Assembly (NCBI RefSeq): GCF_041346945.1
Contig: NZ_CP166850.1
Span: 7,114,501-7,178,500, forward strand
Reading direction: 5' to 3'
DNA length: 64,000 nt
Origin: Amycolatopsis sp. cg9
GTDB taxonomy: Bacteria > Actinomycetota > Actinomycetes > Mycobacteriales > Pseudonocardiaceae
A model generated the notes under the pieces. The model was not told the origin of the DNA, ran no database searches, and was given only the letters and a program-made list of their open reading frames with translations. Position 1 is the first letter of the stretch. Each line of letters starts with the position of its first letter. Positions 9,082 to 17,980 of this stretch are shown piece after piece. The position numbers and the translations under genes are program-made.

Positions 9082-9119
9082 ACTTGCGTGCCCCGCAAAA
9101 AAGTGCGTGGCCCGCAAGT
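9082..9119. promoter_or_regulatory. Double palindromic operator upstream of tetR
   Basis: Two tandem inverted repeats with centres 19 bp apart: TTGCG-N5-CGCAA (9084-9098) and TGCG-N5-CGCA (9104-9116). The outer edges (ACTTGCG and CGCAAGT) make the 38-bp block symmetric as a whole. Position upstream of tetR suggests two TetR dimers bind and block the promoter. Confidence 0.6.
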
Positions 9120-9412
9120 TTGGGACGAATCGGACGTGACCAGGGATTTCGTGGCGGACGGATCGGTGGACTGCGAGATCGGGCGCCGTGTGCGCTCTGT
9201 TGCCGGGTGCAAAATGCAAAAATGAGCCGAATGGCCTAGTCCGCTGCGCTCACCAGCAGCGACGGCGCGAAAAACCGGTCACGTCGAGCGACCGGCCGGA
9301 GACCGGTTGTGGACATCCGACGAACCTTTCTGCTTGCATGTCCGGCATCGCCGCCCGGGGGTCGGCGCGATGCAGTCGTTGCCGAACCTGAGCAAGGAAG
9401 AAGTGGGACCAC
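9120..9412. other. Intergenic region between tetR operator and conservon
   Basis: No gene or RNA recognised. It contains an A-rich direct repeat (TGCAAAA twice near 9210-9222), clustered ACCGG words near 9274-9305, and a 6-bp inverted repeat GGACAT/ATGTCC (9311-9316 and 9338-9343). The conservon promoter should lie here but no clear -10/-35 pair stands out. Confidence 0.4.
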
Positions 9413-10651
9413 ATGGCGAGCCGGGCCCGGGAACTCCTGGATCGATCACGCGTCCTGCTGGACCGCTCGCGGGTCGCCGCCGCGCAGTACCTCACCGCAC
9501 CGCCGAAGCACCCCGGGTACGCGCCCGCGCCGGGGCCGGCGCTCGCCGAGCTGTCGCGGCCCGAACCGGAACCGGCGGCGCCGCCCGCGGACGAAGGCGT
9601 CCTGGCCGAGATCTGCGCCAGCGTGGCGCTGCGTGACCTCAACCTCCTCGACCAGCTCCTCGCGCGGCTCGAGGAACTCGAAGCGGGGGAGGAGGACCAC
9701 CACCGCCTCGCCGAGCTCTACCAGCTCGACCACCTCGCCACGCGGCTGCGGCGCAATGCCGAGAACCTGCGCGTCCTGGCCGGCCAGGACACCGCCGACG
9801 ACGCCGCCCGCGCGACCTCGGTGCTCGACCTGGTGCGCGCGGCGATGTCCTCGATCGACCACTACGCCCGGATCACCATCGGGCGCGTGGTGAACCTCGG
9901 GGTCGTCGGCTTCGCCGCCGAAGACCTGGGCCGGGTGCTCGCGGAGCTGCTCGACAACGCCGCCAACCAGTCTTCGCCCAGCTCGCCGGTGCACGTCAGC
10001 GCGCACCTGACCGAGCAGGGCAGCGTGCTCGTCCGGATCGAGGACGAGGGCATCGGCATCCCCGCCGACCGCGTCGAGGGCCTCAACCGGCGGCTGGCCG
10101 CGGGCGGCGACCTGGACGACGCCGCGGCGCGGCACATGGGCCTCGCCGTGGTCGCCCGCCTCGCCGCGCGGCACGACGTCAGCGTGCGCCTGGACCGGCG
10201 CAGCCCGCACGGCACGGTCGCGACCGTGCTGCTGCCGACCGGCGTGGTCACCGAGCTCGCCGAGAACGCGTGGTCGGGCACCCGGACCGTCACGATCGAA
10301 CCGGCCGAGACCGGCGCCGAACCGGTGGCGGCGGGCGGGCTGCCGCGCCGCCGCCCGGGTGCCTTCCCGCGAGAGGAGCCCGCGCCGGTGCCGCGCAAGC
10401 CCACCCCCCGGCCCCGGCCGGTCGAGCGGGCCACCGGCGGTACGACGGCCAACGGCCTGCCGCGCCGCGTGCCCGGCAGCATCCGCGGCGCGGCCCCCGA
10501 ACCGCCCCCGCCGCCCCCGGCCGCGGAACCGGCGGCGAACGGGCACGAGAAGCTGCTCGCCGACCTCGGCGCGTTCGCCGACGGCGAGCGGGCCGCGCAC
10601 GCGGAAAACCACGCCCAGCAGGACGAAACGCCCGGAGGAACCGCCTCGTGA
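9413..10651 (+). CDS. Conservon histidine-kinase-like ATPase (CvnA type)
   Basis: 412 aa. A soluble sensor-kinase-like protein with no membrane helices, unlike long CvnA proteins. Residues about 90-125 form the dimerisation helix with the phospho-acceptor-like motif YQLDHLATRLRRNAENL. Residues about 160-285 are the ATPase: N-box LAELLDNAANQSSP, G1 box IEDEGIGIP and a short lid. The last 120 residues are Pro/Arg-rich and disordered. In conservons this protein works with a Roadblock protein, a DUF742 protein and a Ras-like GTPase as a membrane-associated signalling complex. First gene of the operon; its stop overlaps the next start (GTGA). Confidence 0.88.
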   Translation: MASRARELLDRSRVLLDRSRVAAAQYLTAPPKHPGYAPAPGPALAELSRPEPEPAAPPADEGVLAEICASVALRDLNLLDQLLARLEELEAGEEDHHRLAELYQLDHLATRLRRNAENLRVLAGQDTADDAARATSVLDLVRAAMSSIDHYARITIGRVVNLGVVGFAAEDLGRVLAELLDNAANQSSPSSPVHVSAHLTEQGSVLVRIEDEGIGIPADRVEGLNRRLAAGGDLDDAAARHMGLAVVARLAARHDVSVRLDRRSPHGTVATVLLPTGVVTELAENAWSGTRTVTIEPAETGAEPVAAGGLPRRRPGAFPREEPAPVPRKPTPRPRPVERATGGTTANGLPRRVPGSIRGAAPEPPPPPPAAEPAANGHEKLLADLGAFADGERAAHAENHAQQDETPGGTAS

Positions 10652-11085
10652 GCGCCCCCCACCCGGCCCCGGCGAACTTCGCCTGGCTGCTCGACGACTT
10701 CGTCCGGAAGGTGCACGGGGTCAGCCACGCGCTGATCATGAGCGTCGACGGCTTCCCGCTCACCGCGTCGGACTCGGTCGGCGAAGCGGAGGCCGAGCAG
10801 CTCGCCGCGATCGCCAGCGGCCTGCTCTCCCTGGCCGGCAACAGCGCGGCGCTGTTCGGGAAGGGCGCCTGCGAGCAGATCATCATCCGGCTCACCCACG
10901 GCTACTTCCTCTTCATGGGCATCGGTTCCGGTGCCGGGCTCGCGGTGCTGACCTCGGGCGAGGCGGACATGAAGGTGGTCGCCTACGAGATGACCCAGTT
11001 CATCACCAACGCCGGCCACGCGCTCACCCCCGAGGTGCGCGCCGAACTGCGCCAGGTGCTCACCGCGCGCCGGCCCAGGGTGTGA
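10648..11085 (+). CDS. Roadblock/LC7 protein (CvnB type)
   Basis: 145 aa. GTG start overlaps the kinase stop, with GGAGG 11 nt upstream. Single Roadblock/LC7 domain: FAWLLDDFVRKVHGVSHALI, then MSVDGFPLTASDSV and the glycine-rich strand YFLFMGIGSGAGLAVL. This fold regulates small GTPases as a dimer. Here the partner is presumably the GTPase two genes downstream. Translation is coupled on both sides: its TGA shares a base with the next ATG (TGATG). Confidence 0.9.
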   Translation: MSAPHPAPANFAWLLDDFVRKVHGVSHALIMSVDGFPLTASDSVGEAEAEQLAAIASGLLSLAGNSAALFGKGACEQIIIRLTHGYFLFMGIGSGAGLAVLTSGEADMKVVAYEMTQFITNAGHALTPEVRAELRQVLTARRPRV

Positions 11086-11480
11086 TGGGCGTGCCCGAGG
11101 ATGTGATCCCCGTGTCCCGGAAGGACACCGCCTTGCCGCGGCGCAGCCGCCGGATCCGGGCGTACGCGCTCACCGGCGGTCGCACCAGCACCCGACACCA
11201 GCTGCTGGTGGAGACGCTGGTCTCGGTCCCGCGGTACGACCCGGCGCTGAGCGACACGCTCATGCCCGAGTCACGCTCGCTCTACGAACGCGCCCGCGTG
11301 CGGTCCTCGATCGCCGAGCTGTCGGTCGGGCTGGACCTGCCGCTGGGCGTCGTGCGGGTGCTGATCGGCGACCTCGCCTCCCAGGGCGCGGTGTTCGTCC
11401 ACCCCACCGCGCACGCCTACCACCACGACACCACCGTGCTCGAGAGGATCCTTGATGGGCTCAAGCGGCTCCCCGCCTGA
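11085..11480 (+). CDS. DUF742 protein (CvnC type)
   Basis: 131 aa. The start is the ATG of the TGATG junction; a GTG one codon earlier is an alternative. Residues about 25-125 match DUF742: RIRAYALTGGRT, then a winged-helix-like block SSIAELSVGLDLPLGVVRVL and IGDLASQGAVFVH. The third conservon component has no proven biochemical role. The wHTH-like pattern suggests protein or DNA binding. The 3' end overlaps the GTPase gene by 26 bp. Confidence 0.88.
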   Translation: MGVPEDVIPVSRKDTALPRRSRRIRAYALTGGRTSTRHQLLVETLVSVPRYDPALSDTLMPESRSLYERARVRSSIAELSVGLDLPLGVVRVLIGDLASQGAVFVHPTAHAYHHDTTVLERILDGLKRLPA

Positions 11481-12075
11481 GGGCGATCTGCTGACGATCT
11501 CCGCGAAGATCGTCGTCGCCGGGGGCTTCGGTGTCGGCAAGACCACGTTCGTCGGGGCGGTGTCGGAAGTGCCGCCGATGAGCAACGAAGCGTGGATGAC
11601 CGAGGCCGGCGAAGGCGTCGACGAGATCCCGCCCGGCGGCAAGTCGACCACGACCGTGGCGATGGACTTCGGCCGGATCACGCTGCGCCCGGACCTGCTG
11701 CTGTACCTGTTCGGCACGCCGGGGCAGGCGCGGTTCTGGTTCCTCTGGGACGACCTGAGCCGCGGTGCGCTCGGCGCGGTCGTCCTGGTCGACACCAGCC
11801 GGATCGACGAGTCGTTCGCGGCGATCAACTACTTCGAGAACGACTCGGAGCTGCCGTTCGTCGTGGCGGTCAACCAGTTCGAGGGCAAGCCGGTGCACGA
11901 CCTCGACGAGGTGCGCGACGCGCTGGCGCTCGACCCGGCCGTCCCGCTGGTCACCTGCGACGCCCGCGACCGCGCGTCGACGATCGCCACCCTGACCGAG
12001 CTGGTCAGCCACACGTTGTCGCTCGCCGTGCTGTCCGGGCCGCGTGAGCTGGCCGGCAGCGTCGCGCCGGCCTGA
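11455..12075 (+). CDS. Conservon Ras-like GTPase (CvnD type)
   Basis: 206 aa. ATG chosen; a TTG one codon upstream is unlikely. P-loop GGFGVGKTT is at residues 23-31, the switch II element is LFGTPGQARF, and the G4 motif is NQFE rather than NKxD, as usual in this group. It is a small GTPase acting with the Roadblock and kinase-like proteins, probably peripherally at the membrane. Next comes a flavin monooxygenase gene after 20 bp, so a five-gene operon is likely. Confidence 0.9.
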   Translation: MGSSGSPPEGDLLTISAKIVVAGGFGVGKTTFVGAVSEVPPMSNEAWMTEAGEGVDEIPPGGKSTTTVAMDFGRITLRPDLLLYLFGTPGQARFWFLWDDLSRGALGAVVLVDTSRIDESFAAINYFENDSELPFVVAVNQFEGKPVHDLDEVRDALALDPAVPLVTCDARDRASTIATLTELVSHTLSLAVLSGPRELAGSVAPA

Positions 12076-12095
12076 ACCGAGGAGAGAAGAGCTTC

Positions 12096-13322
12096 ATGCG
12101 CAGAGTCCTGATCGTGGGCGCCGGCCAGTCCGGGCTGCAGCTGGCCCTCGGGCTGCTGGCGAAGGACTACGACGTCACGGTGATGTCCGCGCGGACGCCG
12201 GAGGAGATCCGGAACGGGCGCGTGATGTCGACCCAGTGCATGTTCAACGACGCGCTGCAGCACGAGCGGGACCTCGGGCTGAACCAGTGGGAGGACGAGA
12301 CCGTCCGCGTCGAGGGCCTCGGTGTGTCGGTGGCGGCGCCGGACGGCGGCCGCGCGCTCGACTGGTTCGCCGAGCTCGACCACTACGCGCAGTCGGTCGA
12401 CCAGCGCGTGAAGATGGCGGGCTGGCTGGAGCTGTTCGAGGACCGCGGCGGCAAGCTCGTCATCCACGGCGTGATGACGTCCGAACTGGACGCGCTGTCG
12501 CGGCTGTACGACCTGGTGATCATCTCGGCCGGCAAGGGCGAGCTGGTCCAGTTGTTCGACCGGGTGCCGGAGCGGTCGCCGTACACGAAGCCGATGCGCG
12601 CGCTTTCGCTGGCCTACGCCCACGGCGTCCGGCCGCGGCCCGAGCACCCGGACAAGCAGGCGGTCCGGTTCAACATCGTGCCCGGTGTCGGCGAGCTGTT
12701 CATGATCCCGGCGTACACGCTGAGCGGGAACTGCGACATCCTCTTCTTCGAGGGCGTCCCCGGCGGGCCGCTGGACTGCTTCGGCGACCACCCGGCCGCG
12801 GGCGAGCACTTCACGCGCCTCCTCGACCTGATGCGCCAGTTCGTGCCGTGGGAGTACGAGCGCTGCCGCGACGCCGAGCTGACCGACGGGAAGGCGGCGC
12901 TGGCCGGCGGGTACACGCCGGTCGTGCGCAACCCGGTCGGCACGCTGCCCGGCGGGGCGCGGGTGCTGGGCATGGCCGACGTCGTCGTGGCGAACGACCC
13001 GATCACCGGGCAGGGCTCGAACAACGCGAGCCACTGCGCGGCGACCTACCTGACCGCGATCCTCGAGCGCGGCGACCGGCCGTTCGACGCCGAGTGGATG
13101 GACGCCACGTTCGAGCGCTACTGGGAGTACGCCAAGCACGTCACCGAATGGACCAACGCGCTGCTCCTGCCGCCACCCCCGCACGTGCTCCAGATCCTCG
13201 GGGTCGCGGGCCAGAACCCGGCCGTGGCCCGGCGGTTCGCCAACGGGTTCACCGACCCGACCGACTTCCAGCACTGGTTCCTGGATCCGGCGAAGTGGGA
13301 GAAGTACCTGGCAGAGGTCTAG
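12096..13322 (+). CDS. Styrene-monooxygenase-like (StyA) FAD oxygenase
   Basis: 408 aa. ATG follows a GAGGAGAGA ribosome site. N-terminal Rossmann motif GAGQSGLQLALGLL binds FAD. The middle shows the StyA substrate-domain pattern (RNGRVMSTQCMF, GELFMIPAYTLSGNCDILFFEGVPGGPLD), followed by GMADVVVANDPITGQGSNNASH, which is the second FAD region. Group E monooxygenases need a separate reductase; none is adjacent. Conservons of Streptomyces often end in a P450; here a flavoprotein takes that place. It may therefore be the metabolic output of, or a partner to, the signalling operon. Substrate unknown. Confidence 0.82.
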   Translation: MRRVLIVGAGQSGLQLALGLLAKDYDVTVMSARTPEEIRNGRVMSTQCMFNDALQHERDLGLNQWEDETVRVEGLGVSVAAPDGGRALDWFAELDHYAQSVDQRVKMAGWLELFEDRGGKLVIHGVMTSELDALSRLYDLVIISAGKGELVQLFDRVPERSPYTKPMRALSLAYAHGVRPRPEHPDKQAVRFNIVPGVGELFMIPAYTLSGNCDILFFEGVPGGPLDCFGDHPAAGEHFTRLLDLMRQFVPWEYERCRDAELTDGKAALAGGYTPVVRNPVGTLPGGARVLGMADVVVANDPITGQGSNNASHCAATYLTAILERGDRPFDAEWMDATFERYWEYAKHVTEWTNALLLPPPPHVLQILGVAGQNPAVARRFANGFTDPTDFQHWFLDPAKWEKYLAEV

Positions 13323-13396
13323 ATCGGACTGTCGCCGGGGGACGATTCGGGCTACGGTGGTCACGTAGCGTGAAGGCGACCTCGGAGGTACGTGGC

Positions 13397-14281
13397 ATGC
13401 GGGCGATGTGGAAGGGCTCGGTGTCGTTCGGGCTGGTCAGCATCCCGATCCAGCTGTACGCGGCCACCGAGAACAAGAACGTCTCGCTCCGCCAGGTGCA
13501 CGAGGCCGACGGCGGCCGCATCCAGTACAAGCGGTTCTGCACGATCGACGGCGCCGAGGTCCCTTACCCGGAGATCGCCAAGGGCTACGAGCTGCCCGAC
13601 GGCGAGATGGTCGTCATCACCGACGCCGAGATGGCCGAGCTGCCGCTGCCCACGCAGCGCACGATCGACGTGCTCGAGTTCGTGCCGCTGGAGTCGATCG
13701 ACCCGATCCAGTACGACCGGACGTACTACCTGGAACCGCAGAAGAACGCGGTGAAACCGTACGTCGTGTTGCGGGACGCGCTGCACAAGTCGAGCCAGGT
13801 GGCGATCGCGAAGGTCGCGGTGCGGCAGCGGGAGAGCATGGCGGTGCTGCGGGTGCACGCCGACGTGCTGGTGATGACGACGATCCTGTGGCCGGACGAG
13901 GTCCGCGAACCCGACTTCCCGTTCCTGCGCGACGACCCGCCGCAGATCCGCCCGCAGGAGCTGTCGATGGCCGGCTCGCTGATCGACTCGCTGGCCGAGC
14001 CGGTGTTCGAGCCGGAGAAGTACCGCGACCACTACCGCGAGGCGCTCGAGGAGATGATCGAGGCCAAGGTCGCGGGGGAGGAGACGACCAAGCCCGCGGC
14101 CGTCACCGCGAAGGCCGACGTCGTCGACCTGATGGCGGCGCTGCAGGCCAGTGTGGACGCGGCGAAGAAGTCACGGCAGTCCACCGCGGACCGGTCCGAT
14201 GAGGACGGGTCCGATGAGGACGCGAAGCCGGCGGCGAAGAAGAAGGCGGCACCGCGGAAGCGGGCACCGAAGTCCGCTTGA
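13397..14281 (+). CDS. ku: Ku, non-homologous end-joining protein
   Basis: 294 aa. Start MRAMWKGSVSFGLVSIPIQL, placed 8 nt after GGAGG. The bacterial Ku core runs to about residue 250 (RCxx-free variant FCTIDGAEVPYPEIAKGYEL, ITDAEMAELPLPTQRTIDVLEFV, RESMAVLR). The C-terminal tail is rich in Lys, Ala and Arg (KKKAAPRKRAPKS), a mycobacterial/actinobacterial DNA-binding extension. Ku homodimers bind double-strand ends and recruit LigD. No polymerase or active ligase is adjacent; the LigD-like phosphoesterase is 9 kb away. Confidence 0.95.
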   Translation: MRAMWKGSVSFGLVSIPIQLYAATENKNVSLRQVHEADGGRIQYKRFCTIDGAEVPYPEIAKGYELPDGEMVVITDAEMAELPLPTQRTIDVLEFVPLESIDPIQYDRTYYLEPQKNAVKPYVVLRDALHKSSQVAIAKVAVRQRESMAVLRVHADVLVMTTILWPDEVREPDFPFLRDDPPQIRPQELSMAGSLIDSLAEPVFEPEKYRDHYREALEEMIEAKVAGEETTKPAAVTAKADVVDLMAALQASVDAAKKSRQSTADRSDEDGSDEDAKPAAKKKAAPRKRAPKSA

Positions 14282-14356
14282 GCCCCGGACGGGTGGTCGC
14301 GCCGACACGCCGTCCCGGTCCCGCGCCCGGGCGCTTCCCGGTGGTACCAAGGACTC

Positions 14357-14563
14357 ATGGAATGCGCTTCGTGCGACGCGCGGATCGACCACTGCCACGG
14401 CACGCTCGTCGTGCACCCGGAAGGCGGGTTCGCCGAGTGCACCGACACGGCGTGCGCCGACCCCGATCGGGTGCGGCACGCACTGATCGTCGACTGCCCG
14501 GCCCCCGGCGGCTGCGGGTGTGCCGCACCGCCGGAGAAATCGTTGCTGCGCCAGGCTTCCTGA
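14357..14563 (+). CDS. Small Cys/His-rich protein
   Basis: 68 aa, start after AAGGA. Eight cysteines and two His are spread through it (MECASCD, DHCHGTLVVHPEGG, AECTD, CADPDRVRHALIVDC, GCGCAAP). The pattern suggests a small zinc or Fe-S binding protein. I recall similar short proteins in actinomycetes but know no function. It stands alone, follows ku on the same strand after 75 bp, and has its own hairpin terminator. Confidence 0.65.
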   Translation: MECASCDARIDHCHGTLVVHPEGGFAECTDTACADPDRVRHALIVDCPAPGGCGCAAPPEKSLLRQAS

Positions 14564-14580
14564 GCCTCCCGCCAGGATCC

Positions 14581-14629
14581 GCGAAGGCCTTCCCGCCGAG
14601 TGCCGCGCACCGGCCGGGGAGGCCTTCGC
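14581..14629. terminator. Hairpin after the small Cys-rich gene
   Basis: 14-bp stem with one mismatch (14581-14594 with 14616-14629, AAGGCCTTC core), 21-nt loop, 18 bp after the stop codon. No T-run. Confidence 0.55.
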
Positions 14630-14655
14630 GGCGTCAAGACGGCGTCAGGGCGGTA

Positions 14656-14755
14656 ACACGATCGTGTATGCAGCTGTGTACACGGGCTTGGCGATGTGCT
14701 AACACTAACGGGGTCCTTCGGCTCTCCCTCCCCCTCGGAGCCGGAGGACCCTTTA
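14656..14755 (+). promoter_or_regulatory. Palindromes, promoter-like element and terminator with no gene
   Basis: This fills most of the 300-bp gap 14564-14863. A perfect 12-bp palindrome ACACGATCGTGT (14656-14667) overlaps an inverted repeat CGTGTA/TACACG (14663-14684). TGTACA (14677-14682), 17 bp, then TAACAC reads as a promoter. A 14-bp hairpin with one mismatch (14711-14724 with 14738-14751), followed by TTTA, comes straight after. The plus-strand product would be only about 45 nt. The hairpin may also serve the minus-strand gene beyond. Confidence 0.4.
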
Positions 14756-14863
14756 CGTTCCGCGGATTCCCGCGACGGAGAACGGCCGAACGGCCTGGCG
14801 GCCAGCATCGCTGCTGACGCGCCAGGCCGCGGGCCGGTCGTTGAATCAGTACCGGCGGTTATG

Positions 14864-15019
14864 TCAGTACCAGTGCGCACGCCCACCGATCCGGCGGCCG
14901 GTGCCGCCCAAGATGGCCAGTGCCACGCCGGCCACCGCGAGAATGATGCCGATGGTGTAAAGCACCGGGATTCCCACGATGAACCCGATGATCAGGAGAA
15001 TTACACCGAGAACGATCAC
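14864..15019 (-). CDS. 51-aa two-helix membrane protein (DUF6131-like)
   Basis: 51 aa. GTG start 11 nt after AAGGAG. The protein is two hydrophobic helices (VIVLGVILLIIGFIVGIPVL and TIGIILAVAGVALAIL) ending in GGTGRRIGGRAHWY. The short length, the two glycine-punctuated helices and the GRxxGGRxHWY end match a small actinobacterial membrane family (DUF6131 as I recall it). Function unknown, possibly stress-linked. Convergent hairpin near 14738 may terminate it. Confidence 0.7.
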   Translation of the reverse strand: MIVLGVILLIIGFIVGIPVLYTIGIILAVAGVALAILGGTGRRIGGRAHWY

Positions 15020-15139
15020 TTTGACACACACTCCTTCGCATGGGACCCGTCCGGCATGCCGGCCGGGCGGATGCGCTGTCACGGGGAGGATGGCCACTTT
15101 TGCGGTGCCGCAAACTGCGTCAAACGGAGCAATCTCGGG

Positions 15140-16600
<1,461 letters not shown>

Positions 16601-16662
16601 TCCTCGAGCTCTTTCCTGACGGCTGGTTGCGGAGCGCGCGGGAGGAACGGGTGGGACACCAC

Positions 16663-16691
16663 AAAAAAAGCACCTCCCTCGCGGGAGGCGC
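16663..16691 (-). terminator. Rho-independent terminator in the ahcY leader
   Basis: 9-bp stem GCGCCTCCC/GGGAGGTGC (one G-U in RNA) closed by a GCGA tetraloop and followed by seven Ts. Its 5' arm begins with the same GCGCCT used by the riboswitch pseudoknot, so the two folds exclude each other. Confidence 0.85.
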
Positions 16692-16754
16692 CCTTGGATG
16701 CGTGTCGCGGGCCGAGCGTGGCGGAAAGAGTTCCGTCGCAGCGCCTCTCGGCCC
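16686..16754 (-). ncRNA. S-adenosylhomocysteine (SAH) riboswitch
   Basis: In the minus-strand leader of ahcY. P1 is an 8-bp perfect helix, GGGCCGAG (16754-16747) with CTCGGCCC (16716-16709). Between the strands is the conserved GCGCTGCGACGG and a CGGAA/TTCCG hairpin, then CCGCCACGCTCGG. An AAGGGCGCC element follows, whose GCGCCT (16691-16686) pairs perfectly with AGGCGC (16746-16741), forming the family's pseudoknot. Relative to the usual AGCGC/GCGCU pairing both strands have changed together, which supports real pairing. Position before ahcY fits the family exactly. Confidence 0.85.
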
Positions 16755-16761
16755 GGGATCC

Positions 16762-16791
16762 AGGATGGCAAAGCCGCCGGGAAGCTGTCAA
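16762..16791 (-). promoter_or_regulatory. ahcY promoter
   Basis: Perfect -35 TTGACA (16791-16786), 18-bp spacer, -10-like CATCCT (16767-16762). Transcription would begin at about 16755, at the first base of riboswitch P1. The -35 overlaps the stop codon of the upstream acetyltransferase gene. Confidence 0.65.
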
Positions 16792-17273
16792 GCGAGCGGA
16801 AGGGCCATGAGAACGTCGTCGACGTCGGTGCCGTCGACGCGGAATTCCCCGCGCAGCACGCCTTCCACGACGAACCCGCACCGCTCGTAGACCCGGCGGG
16901 CGGCGGTGTTGTGACCCAGCACGCGCAGCGTCAGCTTGGCCGCCCCGCGCCGGCGCGCCTCCGCCGCGGCCGCGGCCACCAGCCGTCCCGCGATGCCGAG
17001 GCCCTGGCGGTCCGGGTCGACGGCGAGCCCGCCGAGCACCAGCACGTGCGCGTGGGCGGGGATGCCGAACCCCTCGTCGAGCCGGACGTACCCGGCGACG
17101 ACGTCGTCGTGCTCGGCGACCAGGACGTTCTCCGGCCGCGTGCCCTCGTCGAAGAACGGCGTGCCGGGCGGCGGCGGGGGAGCGGGGGACACCGCGGAGT
17201 CCCACGTGCGCTCGTCGATCTTGGCGAGCACGGCTTCGTCGCCGGTGCGGGCCGGCCGGACGGTGGTCGTCAC
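16788..17273 (-). CDS. GNAT-family N-acetyltransferase
   Basis: 161 aa. GTG start overlaps the upstream TGA (GTGA). A single GNAT domain: AGYVRLDEG strand, [23 protein letters not shown] (acetyl-CoA pyrophosphate loop, Q/R-x-x-G-x-G/A), and the C-terminal [23 protein letters not shown] typical of RimJ-like or small-molecule acetyltransferases. Substrate unknown. Second gene of a pair with a membrane-anchored protein. The ahcY promoter begins within its stop codon. Confidence 0.88.
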   Translation of the reverse strand: MTTTVRPARTGDEAVLAKIDERTWDSAVSPAPPPPPGTPFFDEGTRPENVLVAEHDDVVAGYVRLDEGFGIPAHAHVLVLGGLAVDPDRQGLGIAGRLVAAAAAEARRRGAAKLTLRVLGHNTAARRVYERCGFVVEGVLRGEFRVDGTDVDDVLMALPLA

Positions 17274-17923
17274 GAAAGTCCCTTCCAGGCCTCTTCGACG
17301 ATCCCGGCGAGCTCGCGGGGGTCGCGGTTGCCCTCGGCGCTGACGGGCCGCAGCGTGACGGTCAGGTCCGGGCCGCTGCGCTGGCAGCTCGTGACGAACG
17401 ACCGCTCGGGGTCCGGCGTCGAACCGGCCACCGTCGTGTCGTTGTGGACCAGGCACTGCACTTCGCCGACGCGCACGAGCTCCGTGCTCGGCGCGGCCAG
17501 GCCCAGCGCTTCGGTGTCCTCGTACGGCGCCACCAGCTCCGGGGAGGCGGCGCTCACGGCGATCAGCTGGAACGCGCGCTCCAGCCGGTCGTCCTGGTAC
17601 TGCTGCGCCACCGCGCCCGCACCGCCGTAGGCCGCGGACACGCGGGAGGCGGTCTCCCGGTCGGTCTTCTCGATCCGGGCGATGAGGTCCTTGCCCTTCT
17701 CCGCGTCGAACTTCGCGATCGTCTCCTGGGCCCGGCCGAGCCCGCCCAGGCTCGGCGGCGCCGTGAGCGCCCGGCCGCTCGGCCCGCCGAGCAGGCTCAG
17801 CACGAGCCACGGCACGCCGACCAGCACCGCGCCGACGATGACCCCGATCAGGCCCGCGAAGACCGGGTGGGCGAACGGCGAGCGCGGCGGCGGTGGCGGG
17901 GCGGCGGGGAACTCAGCGGTCAC
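17270..17923 (-). CDS. Membrane-anchored extracytoplasmic protein, unknown
   Basis: 217 aa, GTG start. A Pro-rich cytoplasmic N-terminus (PAAPPPPPRSP) precedes one transmembrane helix at about residues 22-45. The rest is predicted outside, with a helical segment (ETIAKFDAEKGKDLIARIEK) and two cysteines (VQCLVHNDT, FVTSCQRSG) that could form a disulfide. No domain recognised. Translationally coupled to the GNAT gene, so joint expression is likely; no functional link can be read. Confidence 0.65.
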   Translation of the reverse strand: MTAEFPAAPPPPPRSPFAHPVFAGLIGVIVGAVLVGVPWLVLSLLGGPSGRALTAPPSLGGLGRAQETIAKFDAEKGKDLIARIEKTDRETASRVSAAYGGAGAVAQQYQDDRLERAFQLIAVSAASPELVAPYEDTEALGLAAPSTELVRVGEVQCLVHNDTTVAGSTPDPERSFVTSCQRSGPDLTVTLRPVSAEGNRDPRELAGIVEEAWKGLS

Positions 17924-17980
17924 CCGGGCATCGTGGCGGAACCGGGCAATCGACGCGAAGGGAATTCCGCCGTCAGTGCC

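Noticed and set aside
8397..9212. Longer TetR start at 9212
   Set aside because: Would translate the double palindrome and add 50 residues without family similarity.
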